Shown here: positions 1 to 10,648 of the stretch, one piece after another
How the letters are laid out: each line of letters starts with the position of its first letter
Position numbering within the stretch: position 1 is the stretch's first letter
Assembly: GCA_907163345.1 (NCBI GenBank)
Contig: CAJQUN010000001.1
Coordinates: forward strand, 2,976,001 to 3,040,000
Reading direction: 5' to 3'
DNA length: 64,000 nucleotides
Source: Haberlea rhodopensis
Taxonomy: Eukaryota > Streptophyta > Magnoliopsida > Lamiales > Gesneriaceae
Program-made: the position numbers and the translations under genes
Notes under the pieces: model-generated
What the model was told of the DNA's origin: nothing
What the model saw: the letters and a program-made list of their open reading frames with translations, nothing else
Databases searched by the model: none

Positions 1-83
1 ACATCCCAGAAGGTACTCGAGTCAAGATCCTCGAAGAAGAGCAAACAAAAAACTATGACAGAAAAACTTGGGGTCACAAAAGT

Positions 84-458
84 ATGGATGAAGAGGACAA
101 CGATGTTCACCAGGCCAAGACCCCAACGAAAATGACTGAGAAGATGCCAGAGGATGATTTCCTAAGATTCGAAACCACATATCAGAGAAGGAGGGATTAT
201 GAACCACCACATCCCACATCTATTCTTTGTAGAGGCGTACCAACAACATCCTATACTGATTTTATGTCAAAAGATCAGGACCAAATTGGGGAGGCAACTG
301 AGTTATGGAACATTGGGAAGCGAATTAGGATAATAGGCACAGGGAATGATAAGGAAATCATTCAAAGATTAATGGAAATGGAAAAAAGAGATGTGCAAGC
401 TTTTGGAGAAACAGAAATGAGAAATCTAGAGGTTGGGGATGCTGAGGTTATCCAATGA
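84..458 (+). pseudogene. LINE ORF1, C-terminal part
   Basis: Open frame of 124 codons that reads in from the left, so the ATG at 84 need not be the true start. The product is acidic and basic by turns, with no zinc knuckle visible in this part. Its TGA stop (456-458) overlaps the ATG of ORF2 (455-457) in an ATGA arrangement, which fits the ORF1-ORF2 order of plant L1 elements. Identity as ORF1 rests on position; the sequence alone is not diagnostic. Confidence 0.6.
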
Positions 459-3400
459 AGATAGTGAGCTTTAATGTTAGAGGCTTAGGGGGAAGGGGCA
501 AAAAAAAGGGAGTTGCGATCTCTGGTTTTGAAGGAGAACATTGACTTTCTTTGTTTGCAAGAAACCAAACTGGATCTTATAACTAAGGAATTTTGCAAAA
601 CCATTTGGCGAGACGAAGAATTTAATTGGGTTTATAAAGGAGCTATGGGTGCAGCAGGGGGATTGCTTTGTATTTGGCGTCAATCTGCATTTGAAATGAT
701 CAGTTGTTGGGGTGAAGATGGAATACTGGGAGTTGAAGGTCTATGGGGTAAGGAAAAAACAAAGTGCAACATTATAAATGTCTACTCCTCAAGTGACATA
801 ACACTAAAAAGGGAGCTATGGGAGAAGATACTCAACAGACTCAATGGGGAGGTGGATGCAAGGTGGTGTGTATGTGGCGATTTCAATGCCATTAGATCTA
901 GAAATTAAAGGCGAGGCCGTAATGCAATCCCTCATAGCAGAGATAATTCAGAATTCGATGATTTCATCAATAGTTCGGGTCTCATGGATCTACCATTGAT
1001 TGGGAGAAAGTACACTTGGTATAGACCGGACGACACATGTGTGAGTCGATTGGATAGATTCCTTATTTCAGACAATTGGTATCGAGAATGGCCAAATCTG
1101 ACTCAATGGGGACTGAAGAGAACTTTTTCTGATCACTGTGCAATTATGCTTAAAACACACTTGGCAGATTGGGGACCAAAACCGTTCAGAGTAATCGACT
1201 CTTGGTTCGAACATTCTGAATTTAAGACTTTTGTGGAGAAGGAATGGCAAACCTTTTCTGTACATGGTTGGGGTGGTTTTAAACTGAAAGAGAAACTGAA
1301 ACTTTTGAAAAATAGCCTCAAGACTTGGAATAAAGATGTATTTGGCAGATTGGAGAATAATATCCATATCATCAAGGAAAAAATTCAAGAATGGGATCTG
1401 ATTTTGGATCGAAGAGATTTAACAGCGGAAGAAGCGAGCTCACATAGGTTGGAATTTAACAATCTTAAAAATCAGATCCGTATGAAAGACACTCTGTTAT
1501 TTCAAAAAGCAAGAATTCGATGGATACAAAATGGGGATGTAAATTCAAGCTTTTTCCATAAGTATGTTAACCGCAGAAGGAAGAGGAACGAAATTGTGGG
1601 GCTGAATGTTGACGGTCAATGGATTGATACGGTGCAGGGAATCAAGGATGGAATACGGAACCATTTCTTGAATTTATTCAGCCAGGAAGTATGGGATCGT
1701 CCGAAGATACACGATATTCAATTCCATCGAGTAGGAGAATCAGACAATCTACTTTTGACAACGAAATTTTCAGAAGAGGAGATCAAAAGGGCAGTATGGA
1801 ATTGTGATAGCACAAAGAGTCCTGGACCGGATGGGTACAATATGGGATTCATCAAAAAATTCTGGCACATTTTAAAACATGATTTCTTGAGCTTTTTTGA
1901 CGATTTCCATAAGAACGGGAAGCTTGTTAGAGGTACCAATCCTTCTTTCATGGTCTTAATACCTAAGAAAGATAATCCCACTGTAATCGGGGAATTTCGG
2001 CCTATCGCTCTAATTGGGTGTGTGTATAAAGTCTTAGCGAAACTACTAGCTACCAGACTAAGCAGGGTGTTAGATAAGGTCATCTCAGAATCACAATCAG
2101 CATTTGTGAGGAACAGACATATTCTAGATGGAGTGCTGGTGATCAGTGAACTAATTGATGAATTGAAAAAAAAGAAAAGTAAAGGTATGATTTTCAAGGT
2201 GGATTTTGAGAAGGCATATGACTCGGTTAATTGGAGGTTTCTGGATCAGGTGATGGAATTAATGAATTTTGGCGTTAAATGGAGAGGTTGGATCATGGAA
2301 TGTGTATCAACTGCTAAAGCCTCTATTTTGATAAATTGGAGTCCGACGATGTAATTTGATCTACATCGTGGACTTCGCCAGGGAGATCCTCTATCCCCGT
2401 TCCTGTTTGTAATAGTTGCTGAAGCTATGAGCAGAATGATAGACAAGGCAGTAAATCTGAACCTCATTTCACCGATTAAGGTTGGAAGAGAAGAAGTCCC
2501 GATTTCTCACCTCCAGTTTGCGGATGACACCTTACTAGTGGGTGAAGCGACGAAGGAAGAACGCAGTATCTTCCAAGGTCATTTTGAGAAATTATGAATT
2601 GATTTCAGGTCTTAAAATTAATTTTCACAAAAGTAAGCTTATTGGAGTTAATGTGGATGTCAGAATCATAGAAGATTTGGCTAATTTCCTGAATTGTCAT
2701 GTGGGGAACATACCGTTCAAGTACCTTGGTTTGCCCATTGGGATGAATTCGAGAAGAAGCATTATATGGGAACCAGTGGTGATAAATTCAGAAAGAGGCT
2801 TGCAGTTTGGGAGGATAAAAGTTTGTCTCTTGGGGGTCGAATGATACTGCTCAATCCCGTGCTCTCTTCACTTCCGATTTACCACTTCACTTTCTTCCGT
2901 GCTCCGAAGAATATACTGTCAAAATTAAAATCGTTACAAATTGCTTTTCTTTGGGGGGGATGGGAGGGGAACAGGAAGATTGCATGGGTGAAATGGAATA
3001 ATGTCTGTAAATCAAGAACTAAGGGGGGTTGGGAGTAAGAAATCTAGAACAATTTAATACGGGCTCATTCTGGGTAAATGGGGTTGGGAAATCATTAGAG
3101 GATCTGTTTCATTATGGTATAGGATCATCACTTCAAAGTATGGTCATATTTCGTGGGAGGGAATGATCTCTGAGTCTCTAAGGGATACAAAATTCTTTTC
3201 TTTTTGGTGGAGGGATATTAGGAAAACATTGTTTAACTCCACAAATAAGTGGTTTGTTCAGGGGTTGGTTAAGATTGTGGGTAATGGTATCAACACGAAT
3301 TTTTGGAAAGATGTTTGGGCGGGTATGGTGAGTCTAATATTTCAATTTCCTAGATTAGCTTCGATAGCTAGATCTCAGGATTTGTCAGTCAGTCAGATGG

Positions 3401-4168
3401 GAATTTGGAGGGAGGGTGTTTGGCATTGGGTTTGGGATTGGCGTCGGGGATTGTTTTTGAGGGAGGAAGAGTTGTTTAAGGATTTTTTGAACTGCATTGA
3501 TAGGGTTACCAGGATTCAGGACAAAGAGGATGGCTGGGAGTGGCGACATGATATTTCTAAAAAATACTCGGTGGCTTCGGCATATTCTCTATTACAGAAC
3601 TCGGTGTCCCCAGAGTCTCCTCCATTGGTGATGGCGGATGCTTATGAGCACATTTGGAAGAGTTTTGCCCCAAACAGAGTAATTACATTGGTTTGGAGGA
3701 TCTTGAGGGATCGCATTCCATCAAAAGTTAATCTGAGGAAAAGGAATATTTGAACGGGAGATACACTCAATCTCTTGTATTTTGCAATTCTGCCGAGGAA
3801 TCAACAACGCATTTGGTCATTCAGCTGTGGGGAATCTTATATGCTTTATATGCTATGGATGCAATGCTACAAATGGCTCGGACTCACAGTAGTGCTTCAT
3901 CAGGAAACTCAACTTCACATGACTCAGCACATTGGATTATGGAACCAAAACAAGGGACTTAAAGAATGGATGACGATTTGGCAGACAGGTGATTTGGACA
4001 ATTTGGTTGGCGAGAAATAATAGAGTTTTCAGATCTAATGAGGAGGGGAGTGATGATAGTTTGGAACTAATCAGATTCCGGAGTTGGTTTTGGATTAAAA
4101 ATCTGAGACATTTCTCTTATTCACTAACTGATTGGATTAGGGAGCCTATGTTTTGTTTGCTTAATTAG
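455..4168 (+). pseudogene. LINE ORF2 (endonuclease-reverse transcriptase), disrupted
   Basis: Starts MKIVSFNVRGLG, the usual start of a plant L1 endonuclease. Motifs in order: LCLQETKLD (catalytic Glu), CGDFNAI, FSDHCAIML near 1130 (catalytic Asp-His), FRPIALIGCVYK and KVDFEKAYDSVNW in the RT palm, LRQGDPLSP, and QFADDTLLVGEA near 2520 (catalytic Asp pair). The C-terminal region contains WWRDIRKT, FWKDVWAG and a zinc-binding-like tail ending at the TAG at 4166-4168. The reading frame breaks at about 500, 906, 2352, 2565, 3040 and 3750. All catalytic motifs are still readable, so inactivation came from scattered stops and indels rather than large deletions. Confidence 0.9.
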
Positions 4169-4329
4169 ATTTTATTTACTAGTATGATAGGTGTACTACT
4201 TATTTCTATTCAGCTACTTATGTAATTTTTGGAGTACTCCTAGTACTCTTTCTAATAAAATTATTTGCCTGATAAAAAAAAGAACTCTTGAAGTGGCAAG
4301 TTTTCTCTTTATGAAACTTGAAGGGAGGA

Positions 4330-5140
4330 TGTAGTTTTACTATCAATGAAATAACTAGAAGATTATTATTATTTTAATATTATTGTCCTATGTGTTTAAT
4401 AATACCTTATGTTTAGGATCAAAAGTAATCCCCTTAATTGTAGTCTAAAGTCGTTGTTTATTCCAAGGTTATGTAGGCTATTTGTCTCCTTACTCTATTG
4501 TAAATTTGATGTAAATGTAATGAATTAAACATCAATATACTCTTTTTTTTGTACTTGGAGCCAAAAATAATAAGGGTTTTCTTCTCTGGCAGCCACTGCA
4601 AACCCTAGCGGAGCCGTAGGGTTCAACCCTGGCTACTGCTGCTAGGGTTTGTCTTTTTTTTTTTCACTTTGCGGCTTTTCTTCATCGCCCTCTGCACAGT
4701 GGTGTTGCTAGAGTTTCTATCCTATTTTGCTACCGACGCTGATTTTCTTCATTGCTCGGCGGCGGCTGTTTCTTTGCTATGGCTTATTTTCCTAGTCTTC
4801 TATCGCACCACCAACCTTTCTGTTGCTTCTTCTTAAGGCATCTCTTTCCGACCACGACTTTCTGTAGTTGGTGTCTTTCGGTTATTTCCTCGCGGCTAGG
4901 GTTTCTGTCCAGAACACTGCGGCGGCGATGGTGCTGGGATTTCCGTACCCAGCCTTTTTCACCTCTAGGGTTTCTTCCTCGCTCTTTCACTGACACCGAA
5001 GCTAGGGTTTCACAGGCGACTGTTCTTCCTCGTCTCTTACAGGCGGCGGTGCTAGGGTTTATGTTCCTAGACTTTCTTCACGCAACCAGCGTCAAACACG
5101 GCGACCCATTCTTCTTCGTCTTTTACTCGCAGGTGGTGGC
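4330..5140 (+). mobile_element. Copia-like LTR fragment with CTAGGGTTT words
   Basis: A purine tract (GAAGGGAGGA, 4320-4329) is followed by TGTAG, the usual polypurine tract to 3' LTR junction. The stretch holds a TATA/poly(A)-like AT-rich part (4360-4550) and then a GC-richer part. The latter contains GCTAGGGTTT or CTCTAGGGTTT at about 4641, 4895, 4963, 5001 and 5051, and the reverse form near 4600. The right side ends abruptly against the 3'-truncated LINE at 5141, so the LTR end and any target duplication are lost. An open frame runs through 4752-5144, but it looks like low-complexity LTR sequence rather than a gene. The LTR call is an inference from the tract and boundary bases. Confidence 0.5.
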
Positions 5141-5379
5141 TTAATCCAAAACCAACTCCTGAATTTGATTAAATCCAAAGCCGCGGCTCTTTCTTCTTAC
5201 GGGCTGCTAAATATTCTTTTGTTCCTCTCTAGCCAAATGGACCAAATAGCCATCTGCCAAATTGTTAACCACTCCTTTGATCCCTTTGAGTATGTCCAGA
5301 ATCCTTTGTGTTGAATAACGTGATCTTTGGGGTCATGATGCAAAACAACTGACATTCTCAGCCATGGCATAGCACTACA

Positions 5380-6345
5380 TCAAACCGAGTAAGACTCCGT
5401 GCAGAAGAAAAATAAATGTTCCATAGTTTCTCCCTCCTCCTGACAAAAATCACAAAGGTTCAATATCGGCAACGTTCTGATGTTCCTGTAGCGTAGATTG
5501 ACCTTCGTAGGAATACGATCCTTTAAAGTCTTCCAAAGCAAGGTTGTTACTTTGTTTGGAGAGTAGCTATTCCAGATGATCTCGTAAGCCGGAGAGCAAT
5601 CGATTGATGTGGCAATATCCTGCAAAGAGTAGTATGCCGATGCCACAGAGTAATTTCCTTTAGTCTCATGCTTCCATATCCATTCGTCGCTTTTGCGCGG
5701 TTCCATAGAGATCATGTTGATGCAAGATAATAAATCTGTGAATAACACATGTTCCCAAGAAAATAACTCTCGTCTCCAATCCCAATTCCACGACCAACCG
5801 CCCTCCTCCCAAACCATCATATCACTAATGAGAATGTCTTTATTTCTAGCAATGGTAGCTAATCTTGGAAAAATAATTAGTAAACTCTCGGTCCCTGCCC
5901 AAACATCCTTCCAAAATCTAGTTTTAGTCCCGTTACCCACTCGTCTAACCAAACCCCCCGTAAACCAATCTAAGTCTCTGTTGAATAAAGTTTTCCTAAT
6001 ATCCTTCCACCAACAAGAATAGTATTTTTCATTAGTAGTCGAGTTCAAACTACCCACCAAAGGCTCCCAAGACAAAGGTCGATATTTTGATATCAACACC
6101 ACCATTTTCCATAATGTATTCGAATCCTTCATTAGGTCCCAGCCCCATTTTCCCATTAAAGCCATATTAAAAGAGTTCAAGTTCCTCACACCCAACCCTC
6201 CTTTGAATTTTGATTTACACACTTCTGACCATTTAAGAACTTTTCTATTACCCTCCCCCCACCCCCACCCATCCAAAGAAAAGAAATCTGTAATGATAAG
6301 AAATCTGTAATGATTGTAATTTTGAAATGATACACTTTGGAGCAT
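5380..6345 (-). pseudogene. LINE ORF2 C-terminal region, long open remnant
   Basis: Open for about 320 codons. It carries the LINE C-terminal domain: WWKDIRKTLF, RRVGNGTKTRFWKD, KGNYSVASAYY and a Cys-rich end CDFCQEEGETMEHLFFFC, which is the zf-RVT zinc-binding motif. It matches the copy-1 region 3163-3753 motif by motif. It is not a host gene. Confidence 0.88.
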
Positions 6346-7731
6346 GAAAGAAAGTTAGTAGTAGATTGGTAGAGCGGAGAGCACGACATTGAGCAGTATC
6401 ATACGACCCCCTAGAGAAAGGCTTTTGTCCTCCCATGTTGCTAGTCTTTTTCTGAATCTTTCAACCACATGTTCTCATAACAATTTCTTTCTCGAAGTTG
6501 CCCCTATAGGTAGACAGAGATATTTACAGTGGCTAACCCTTCAATGGTTCTCAAATCCACATTTACTCCAAGCAATTTACTCTTATGAAAGTTGATTTTG
6601 AGGCCAGATAAAAGCTCAAAAATGCGAAGGATAGCCTTAAAAACTGTGGCATTTTTCATAGTCGCCTCACCCACAAAAAGAGTGTCATCCTCGAACTGTA
6701 GATGTGAAATTACAGTGTCGTCCCTGCCAACTTTGATTGCTTCTAACAACCCAATTTCCACATCACCATTCTACCAAAAGCATCAGAGACGATAATCCCC
6801 TTGACGCAAACCCCATGGTAAATCAAATTCCTTTGATGGGCTACCATTGACTAAAACTGAAGCTTTAGCACTAGAGACACATTCCGTGATCCATCTTCTC
6901 CATTTTGTATCAAAGTTCATCATCTCCATTATCTGCTCAAGGAAACTCCAATTAACGGAATCCTAAGCTTGTTCAAAATCAACTTTGAAAATCATTCCTT
7001 GTCTGTTTTTTTTATCCTTTAAATCATCGATTAACTCACTAATCACAACACCGTCAAGGATATGACGCTGTCCCACAAACGCTGACTGTGAGACTGAAAT
7101 CACCTTATCAAGTATTCGAGTAAGTCAATTTGCAAGTACCTTAGCCAATATTTTGTAAACACATCCTATCAACGCAATCTTTCTTTGGTATCAAGACAAT
7201 GAAAGACGGATTTCCCCCCTTTGATTATCTTCCCATTGCTGTGAAATTCCATAAAAAATCTCATAAAGTCATCTTTTAAAATGTTCCAAAATTTCTTAAT
7301 GAAACAGAAGTTGAATCCATCGGGTCCAGGACTTTTGTTACTTTCACAGTTCCACACTGCCATACGAATTTCCTCTTCTGAGAATGCCATTGTGAGATTG
7401 CGATTATCGGAAGTAGTCAATTGATCAAAACGAATGTCATTGATCTGAGGCCTGTCCCAAACTTGTCGGCTAAACTGGTTCACATAATGTGATCGAATTC
7501 CATCTTTGATTCCCTGCCAACTTTGATTTCTTCCTTTTTAGTGTTAAAGGTTAGTTTCTGGCCTTCATGTGATGATTTCCTTGGTTATTCAAAACTGGAC
7601 CCTGATTTTTTCCTTTGAGGGTGTGTGCATAAGATGAGCCAATGAAGGTGCCCATCTTGTTGTTCTCTATTATGTTGTGATTTCTGCTCGTTTTGGCCAA
7701 TTCTAATATTTTATCAAACCTTGGCCGGTTA

Positions 7732-8187
7732 TAGGGGTGTAAACGAACCGAATCGAGCCGAATATACAGAAAATTTTAAGGTTCGAATTCGGCTCGAAAT
7801 AGTTATATTCGAGCTCGAGTTCTATTCGAAGTTCGAATAGTTTCAAAATTTTGGCTCGAGTTCGGCTTGAAATAAAGTTCGAGTTCGAGTTCGGCTCGAA
7901 AAGGTCGAACATGTTCGCGAGCTATTCGAATTATTGCTCGAAAATAAATACTCGAAAGGGTCGAAATATATTTATTTAATATATAATTATATTATATTAA
8001 TAAAATATTAGAGTTCGCGAGCGGCTCGCGAACTATCGAACAAAGTAATTTGGGCTCGAGTTCGGCTCGAAAAAAAGTTCGAACATGTTCGAGTTCGGCT
8101 CGAATTTGAGAATTTCGAATACGAATCAAATATTTATCGAGCCGGCTCGAAAAGTTGGTGAATATGTTCGATTCGTTTACACCCCTA
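7732..8187. mobile_element. hAT-type MITE, family A copy 1
   Basis: A 456-bp element with perfect terminal inverted repeats TAGGGGTGTAAACGA / TCGTTTACACCCCTA. It is flanked by a perfect 8-bp duplication GCCGGTTA (7724-7731 and 8188-8195); an 8-bp duplication is typical of the hAT superfamily. The interior consists of reiterated words such as TTCGGCTCGAA and TTCGAGCTCGAG around an AT-rich core near 7975-8010. There is no coding capacity. It sits inside the minus-strand LINE, whose ORF1 motifs continue directly on both sides, so the LINE arrived first. Confidence 0.93.
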
Positions 8188-8650
8188 GCCGGTTAGCTCC
8201 GATCTTATAGGATCCAATCCAGATCTGGTTTAGCCCTTCCAACATTCTCGGTATCTCCACATTCCTTGGAATCTCACAAACCCAAATTTGTTACCTCTGA
8301 TATCCCTTTTAGAAGGTGCAAAAACCTCCTTAACATTACCCAATTTTCGAAAGTTTTACGCATTTCAGAGGGATGCTAATCTGCGGGAAAATTATTGAAG
8401 AAGAAAGGTACCGTGTTTTCATGAAATCGCCTTTGAAATTCTAGAATTTTACGCTGCTTCTGATTTGGGTCCGACACCCCTGGATCGCGTCTGATGATGC
8501 CATAACCGTGCTCCCGCTTCAACCAATCTGTCTGGAGGCTTAGGTAAGGCTCGCTCTCTCTCGGAAAAGGTTGATATGGGGTAAGGGTATGGGTCCTTCC
8601 TAGAACTGACGGCGCGGATGATGGTGATGCGCCTGGAAGTGAAAACGAAG

Positions 8651-10648
8651 GTTAGGGTTTGGGTTCGGTTGATTTACTGCCTTCCCCCTCAAATTTTCTC
8701 TGACTAGGGTTACGTGCTCCATTTTTTACTTTTTTAGATCAATGCTTCTAACTCATGTATTCCTCTAGTGTTTGCTCATACAAGTGAGAATTGAGTGAAT
8801 TGTCTTGGTAATTAGAATATAAAATTAAACAAAATTCCTTTTTTTATAGCAAAGACTTTTTAAAATATGTTAACTCCTCGTAATTATCTACTAGATTATG
8901 AAGGACTTGGGATGATAATTGAATTATATGAAACAACCTATCAAGACTATTGGTGTTTATTGTGCTAGCCAACTACCGAACAGTCCAAGGCTTTTGATTA
9001 TACAGAATGACACTCATTTGAAAAATCGCGACAGATTATAAACTGAAACAGGATCAAGCGGCAAACAGAAGGCTTAAAACTCTTAGGTGAAAAAAGCTCG
9101 CAAAAATTCCTTGTTTAAAATTAGTTTGGATAATTGATTCTGATTTCTTATTTTGTTCTTGAATATTTTACTACTGATTTTTAGTTGCTGTGTTTGTGGG
9201 AAGTTCTCTTTTTTTGATTTGTTCCCCCAAATTGAGGAAGCATCCAGCCTTTGAATTGTTTTATTTTACTGTGGGAAAAAAGGACAGGAGCTATTGTAAC
9301 TTTGATTGAGAAAATACTTTTTCTTGCCAATTTCCCAAGGGGTGTGTGAGCTGCTTTAGACCAAGAGATATCTAAGGACTTAAACATTGCGAACGTAGTT
9401 CCTGTGAAGCTGTATAAATGACACAAAATTGAGAATAAGCACAGTTAGCAATGCTGTGGAACATGACCAAATGAAAACACGTGTGAATTGATAGAAGTTT
9501 CATCTAGCATGACATGAACCAACAAGCAAATGTTGTTACCAATGGTCACCCTACTTTGAATTCGAGTACTTGGTTAGCTGGGAACCATTGATATCCTATG
9601 ATGCACAGATATTTCAAATAAATTACTTGGAGCAGTGTAAGACGCATTTTGAACATGGTCAGGACTCAAAAACGTGTTTGCACCAATTTGTAATTCCGCA
9701 AAATATAATAAAAAGATAAATAGGGCATGGTGTTGGATGTGAATCTTAGGTGTATTCTGCACATCTTTGACAATACCTTTCTCCCTATGTTTCGAAGTAA
9801 AAAAACTAAGCTAAAAAAATTAAAAAATATTTCTAGAGTTTAATCGTTTTGCGTAATTATTTTTGAATTAGTAAAATAAAATATATTAAATGGTGTCCTT
9901 GAAAAACACATTGTATCTTTGTTTTGTAGCCGGTAGCTATTCATTAGCTCGAGTCAGGGTGTTGGGAAAGTATAAAAACAACTCCATTATACCAAAATTA
10001 GTCAGTCTAATGTTATGTAATTTGTTCTTATATCCTATTGTGTTCCTGTTATGTAGGGTTTTACTTCTACTGTAGTTCATTTGTTTAAGGGAAGTTTTCT
10101 TTTCTGATTTGTTTCCTAAATTTAAGGTAGAGTCTAGTAAATTGTACGTTTTGATCCCATGTAAAAAAGAGAGACTTCTTTCCACTCGATCTATCTGTTT
10201 GTAGAATTCTGCGCTTGCTATACTTTTTTGTGCTGTTAGTTAATGATTTGCTCATAAGTTGAGGCTTGTGTTTAACCATTTTTATAATCAAATGGTATGC
10301 TATTGGATTTACATGTGGAAGTTTCCCAAGCTCAACTTTCTAATTTGTGAGGAGTTTAGTCTAACTACATCAACTTGAAGTGTACTTTTAATTGTTAATG
10401 AAGTGTGGGCACTTATGTTCATTCACTAAATTTTCTATTTTAATGGGGACAAAAGATATACTGTTTGTCTTTCAATTGCTACTGTATATGATTTTTTTGT
10501 CTATAGTTTTTCAGGTAGTGTTTTTTAAGTAATTTAAGAGTACATTTTCTGTAATTTCTTTCTGAGCCTCTCCTTTTGTTAACGAAGTACTTCTCTTTTT
10601 CTTAAAGGTATAATTGTAGAGTTGATGTCAATCTGATATATTTAACAG
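8651..10648. other. No gene seen; intergenic or long F2KP intron
   Basis: AT-rich sequence without a recognisable exon. I looked for the F2KP exon that should precede the one at 10649 and did not find it. A short loosely repeated motif (GGGAAGTT followed by a T/C-rich stretch and TTTGATTTGTT) occurs near 9200 and near 10090. If F2KP is complete, this stretch and the two LINEs belong to one intron of more than 10 kb. Confidence 0.5.

Larger units (their letters stand above)
1..4282 (+). mobile_element. L1-type LINE, copy 1 (5' end outside window)
   Basis: Non-LTR retrotransposon on the plus strand. In order it shows the end of ORF1, an AP-type endonuclease, a reverse transcriptase with FADDT, a C-terminal zf-RVT-like region and a 3' UTR ending in TTGCCTGATA followed by a short A run (about 4274-4281). 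The same 3' end reappears in reverse at 17864, so it marks the family's 3' terminus. The element is dead: ORF2 carries a shift in an A run near 500, a stop at 906, a stop at 2352, a shift near 2565 and further breaks near 3040 and 3750. The 5' end and any target duplication lie left of the window. A second copy of the same family lies in reverse at 5141-8650. Confidence 0.92.
5141..8650 (-). mobile_element. L1-type LINE, copy 2, reverse orientation
   Basis: Same family as the copy at 1-4282, read on the minus strand. From its 5' end it shows a GC-rich leader with GGTTAGGGTTTGGG (about 8640-8660), an ORF1 RRM-like domain (FGFVRFQ near 8290; NRPRFDKILE just left of the inserted hAT), and part of the RT (KSPGPDGF, then LQFEDDTLF near 6690). 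The C-terminal region (5260-6345) has WWKDIRKT and FWKDVWAG. The endonuclease and part of ORF1 are deleted around 7500-7560. The 3' end is cut at about 5141, right after the FRSWFWIK motif. The RT active-site motif reads FEDDT instead of FADDT. The hAT element at 7732-8187 lies inside ORF1. Confidence 0.9.

Noticed and set aside
4590..5060. Interstitial telomere remnant
   Set aside because: The AGGGTTT words are scattered singly, not in tandem, and each lies in different sequence.
4752..5144. Open frame of 130 codons as a gene
   Set aside because: Low-complexity, Phe/Leu/Arg-rich translation with no domain, spanning a joint between an LTR and a LINE.
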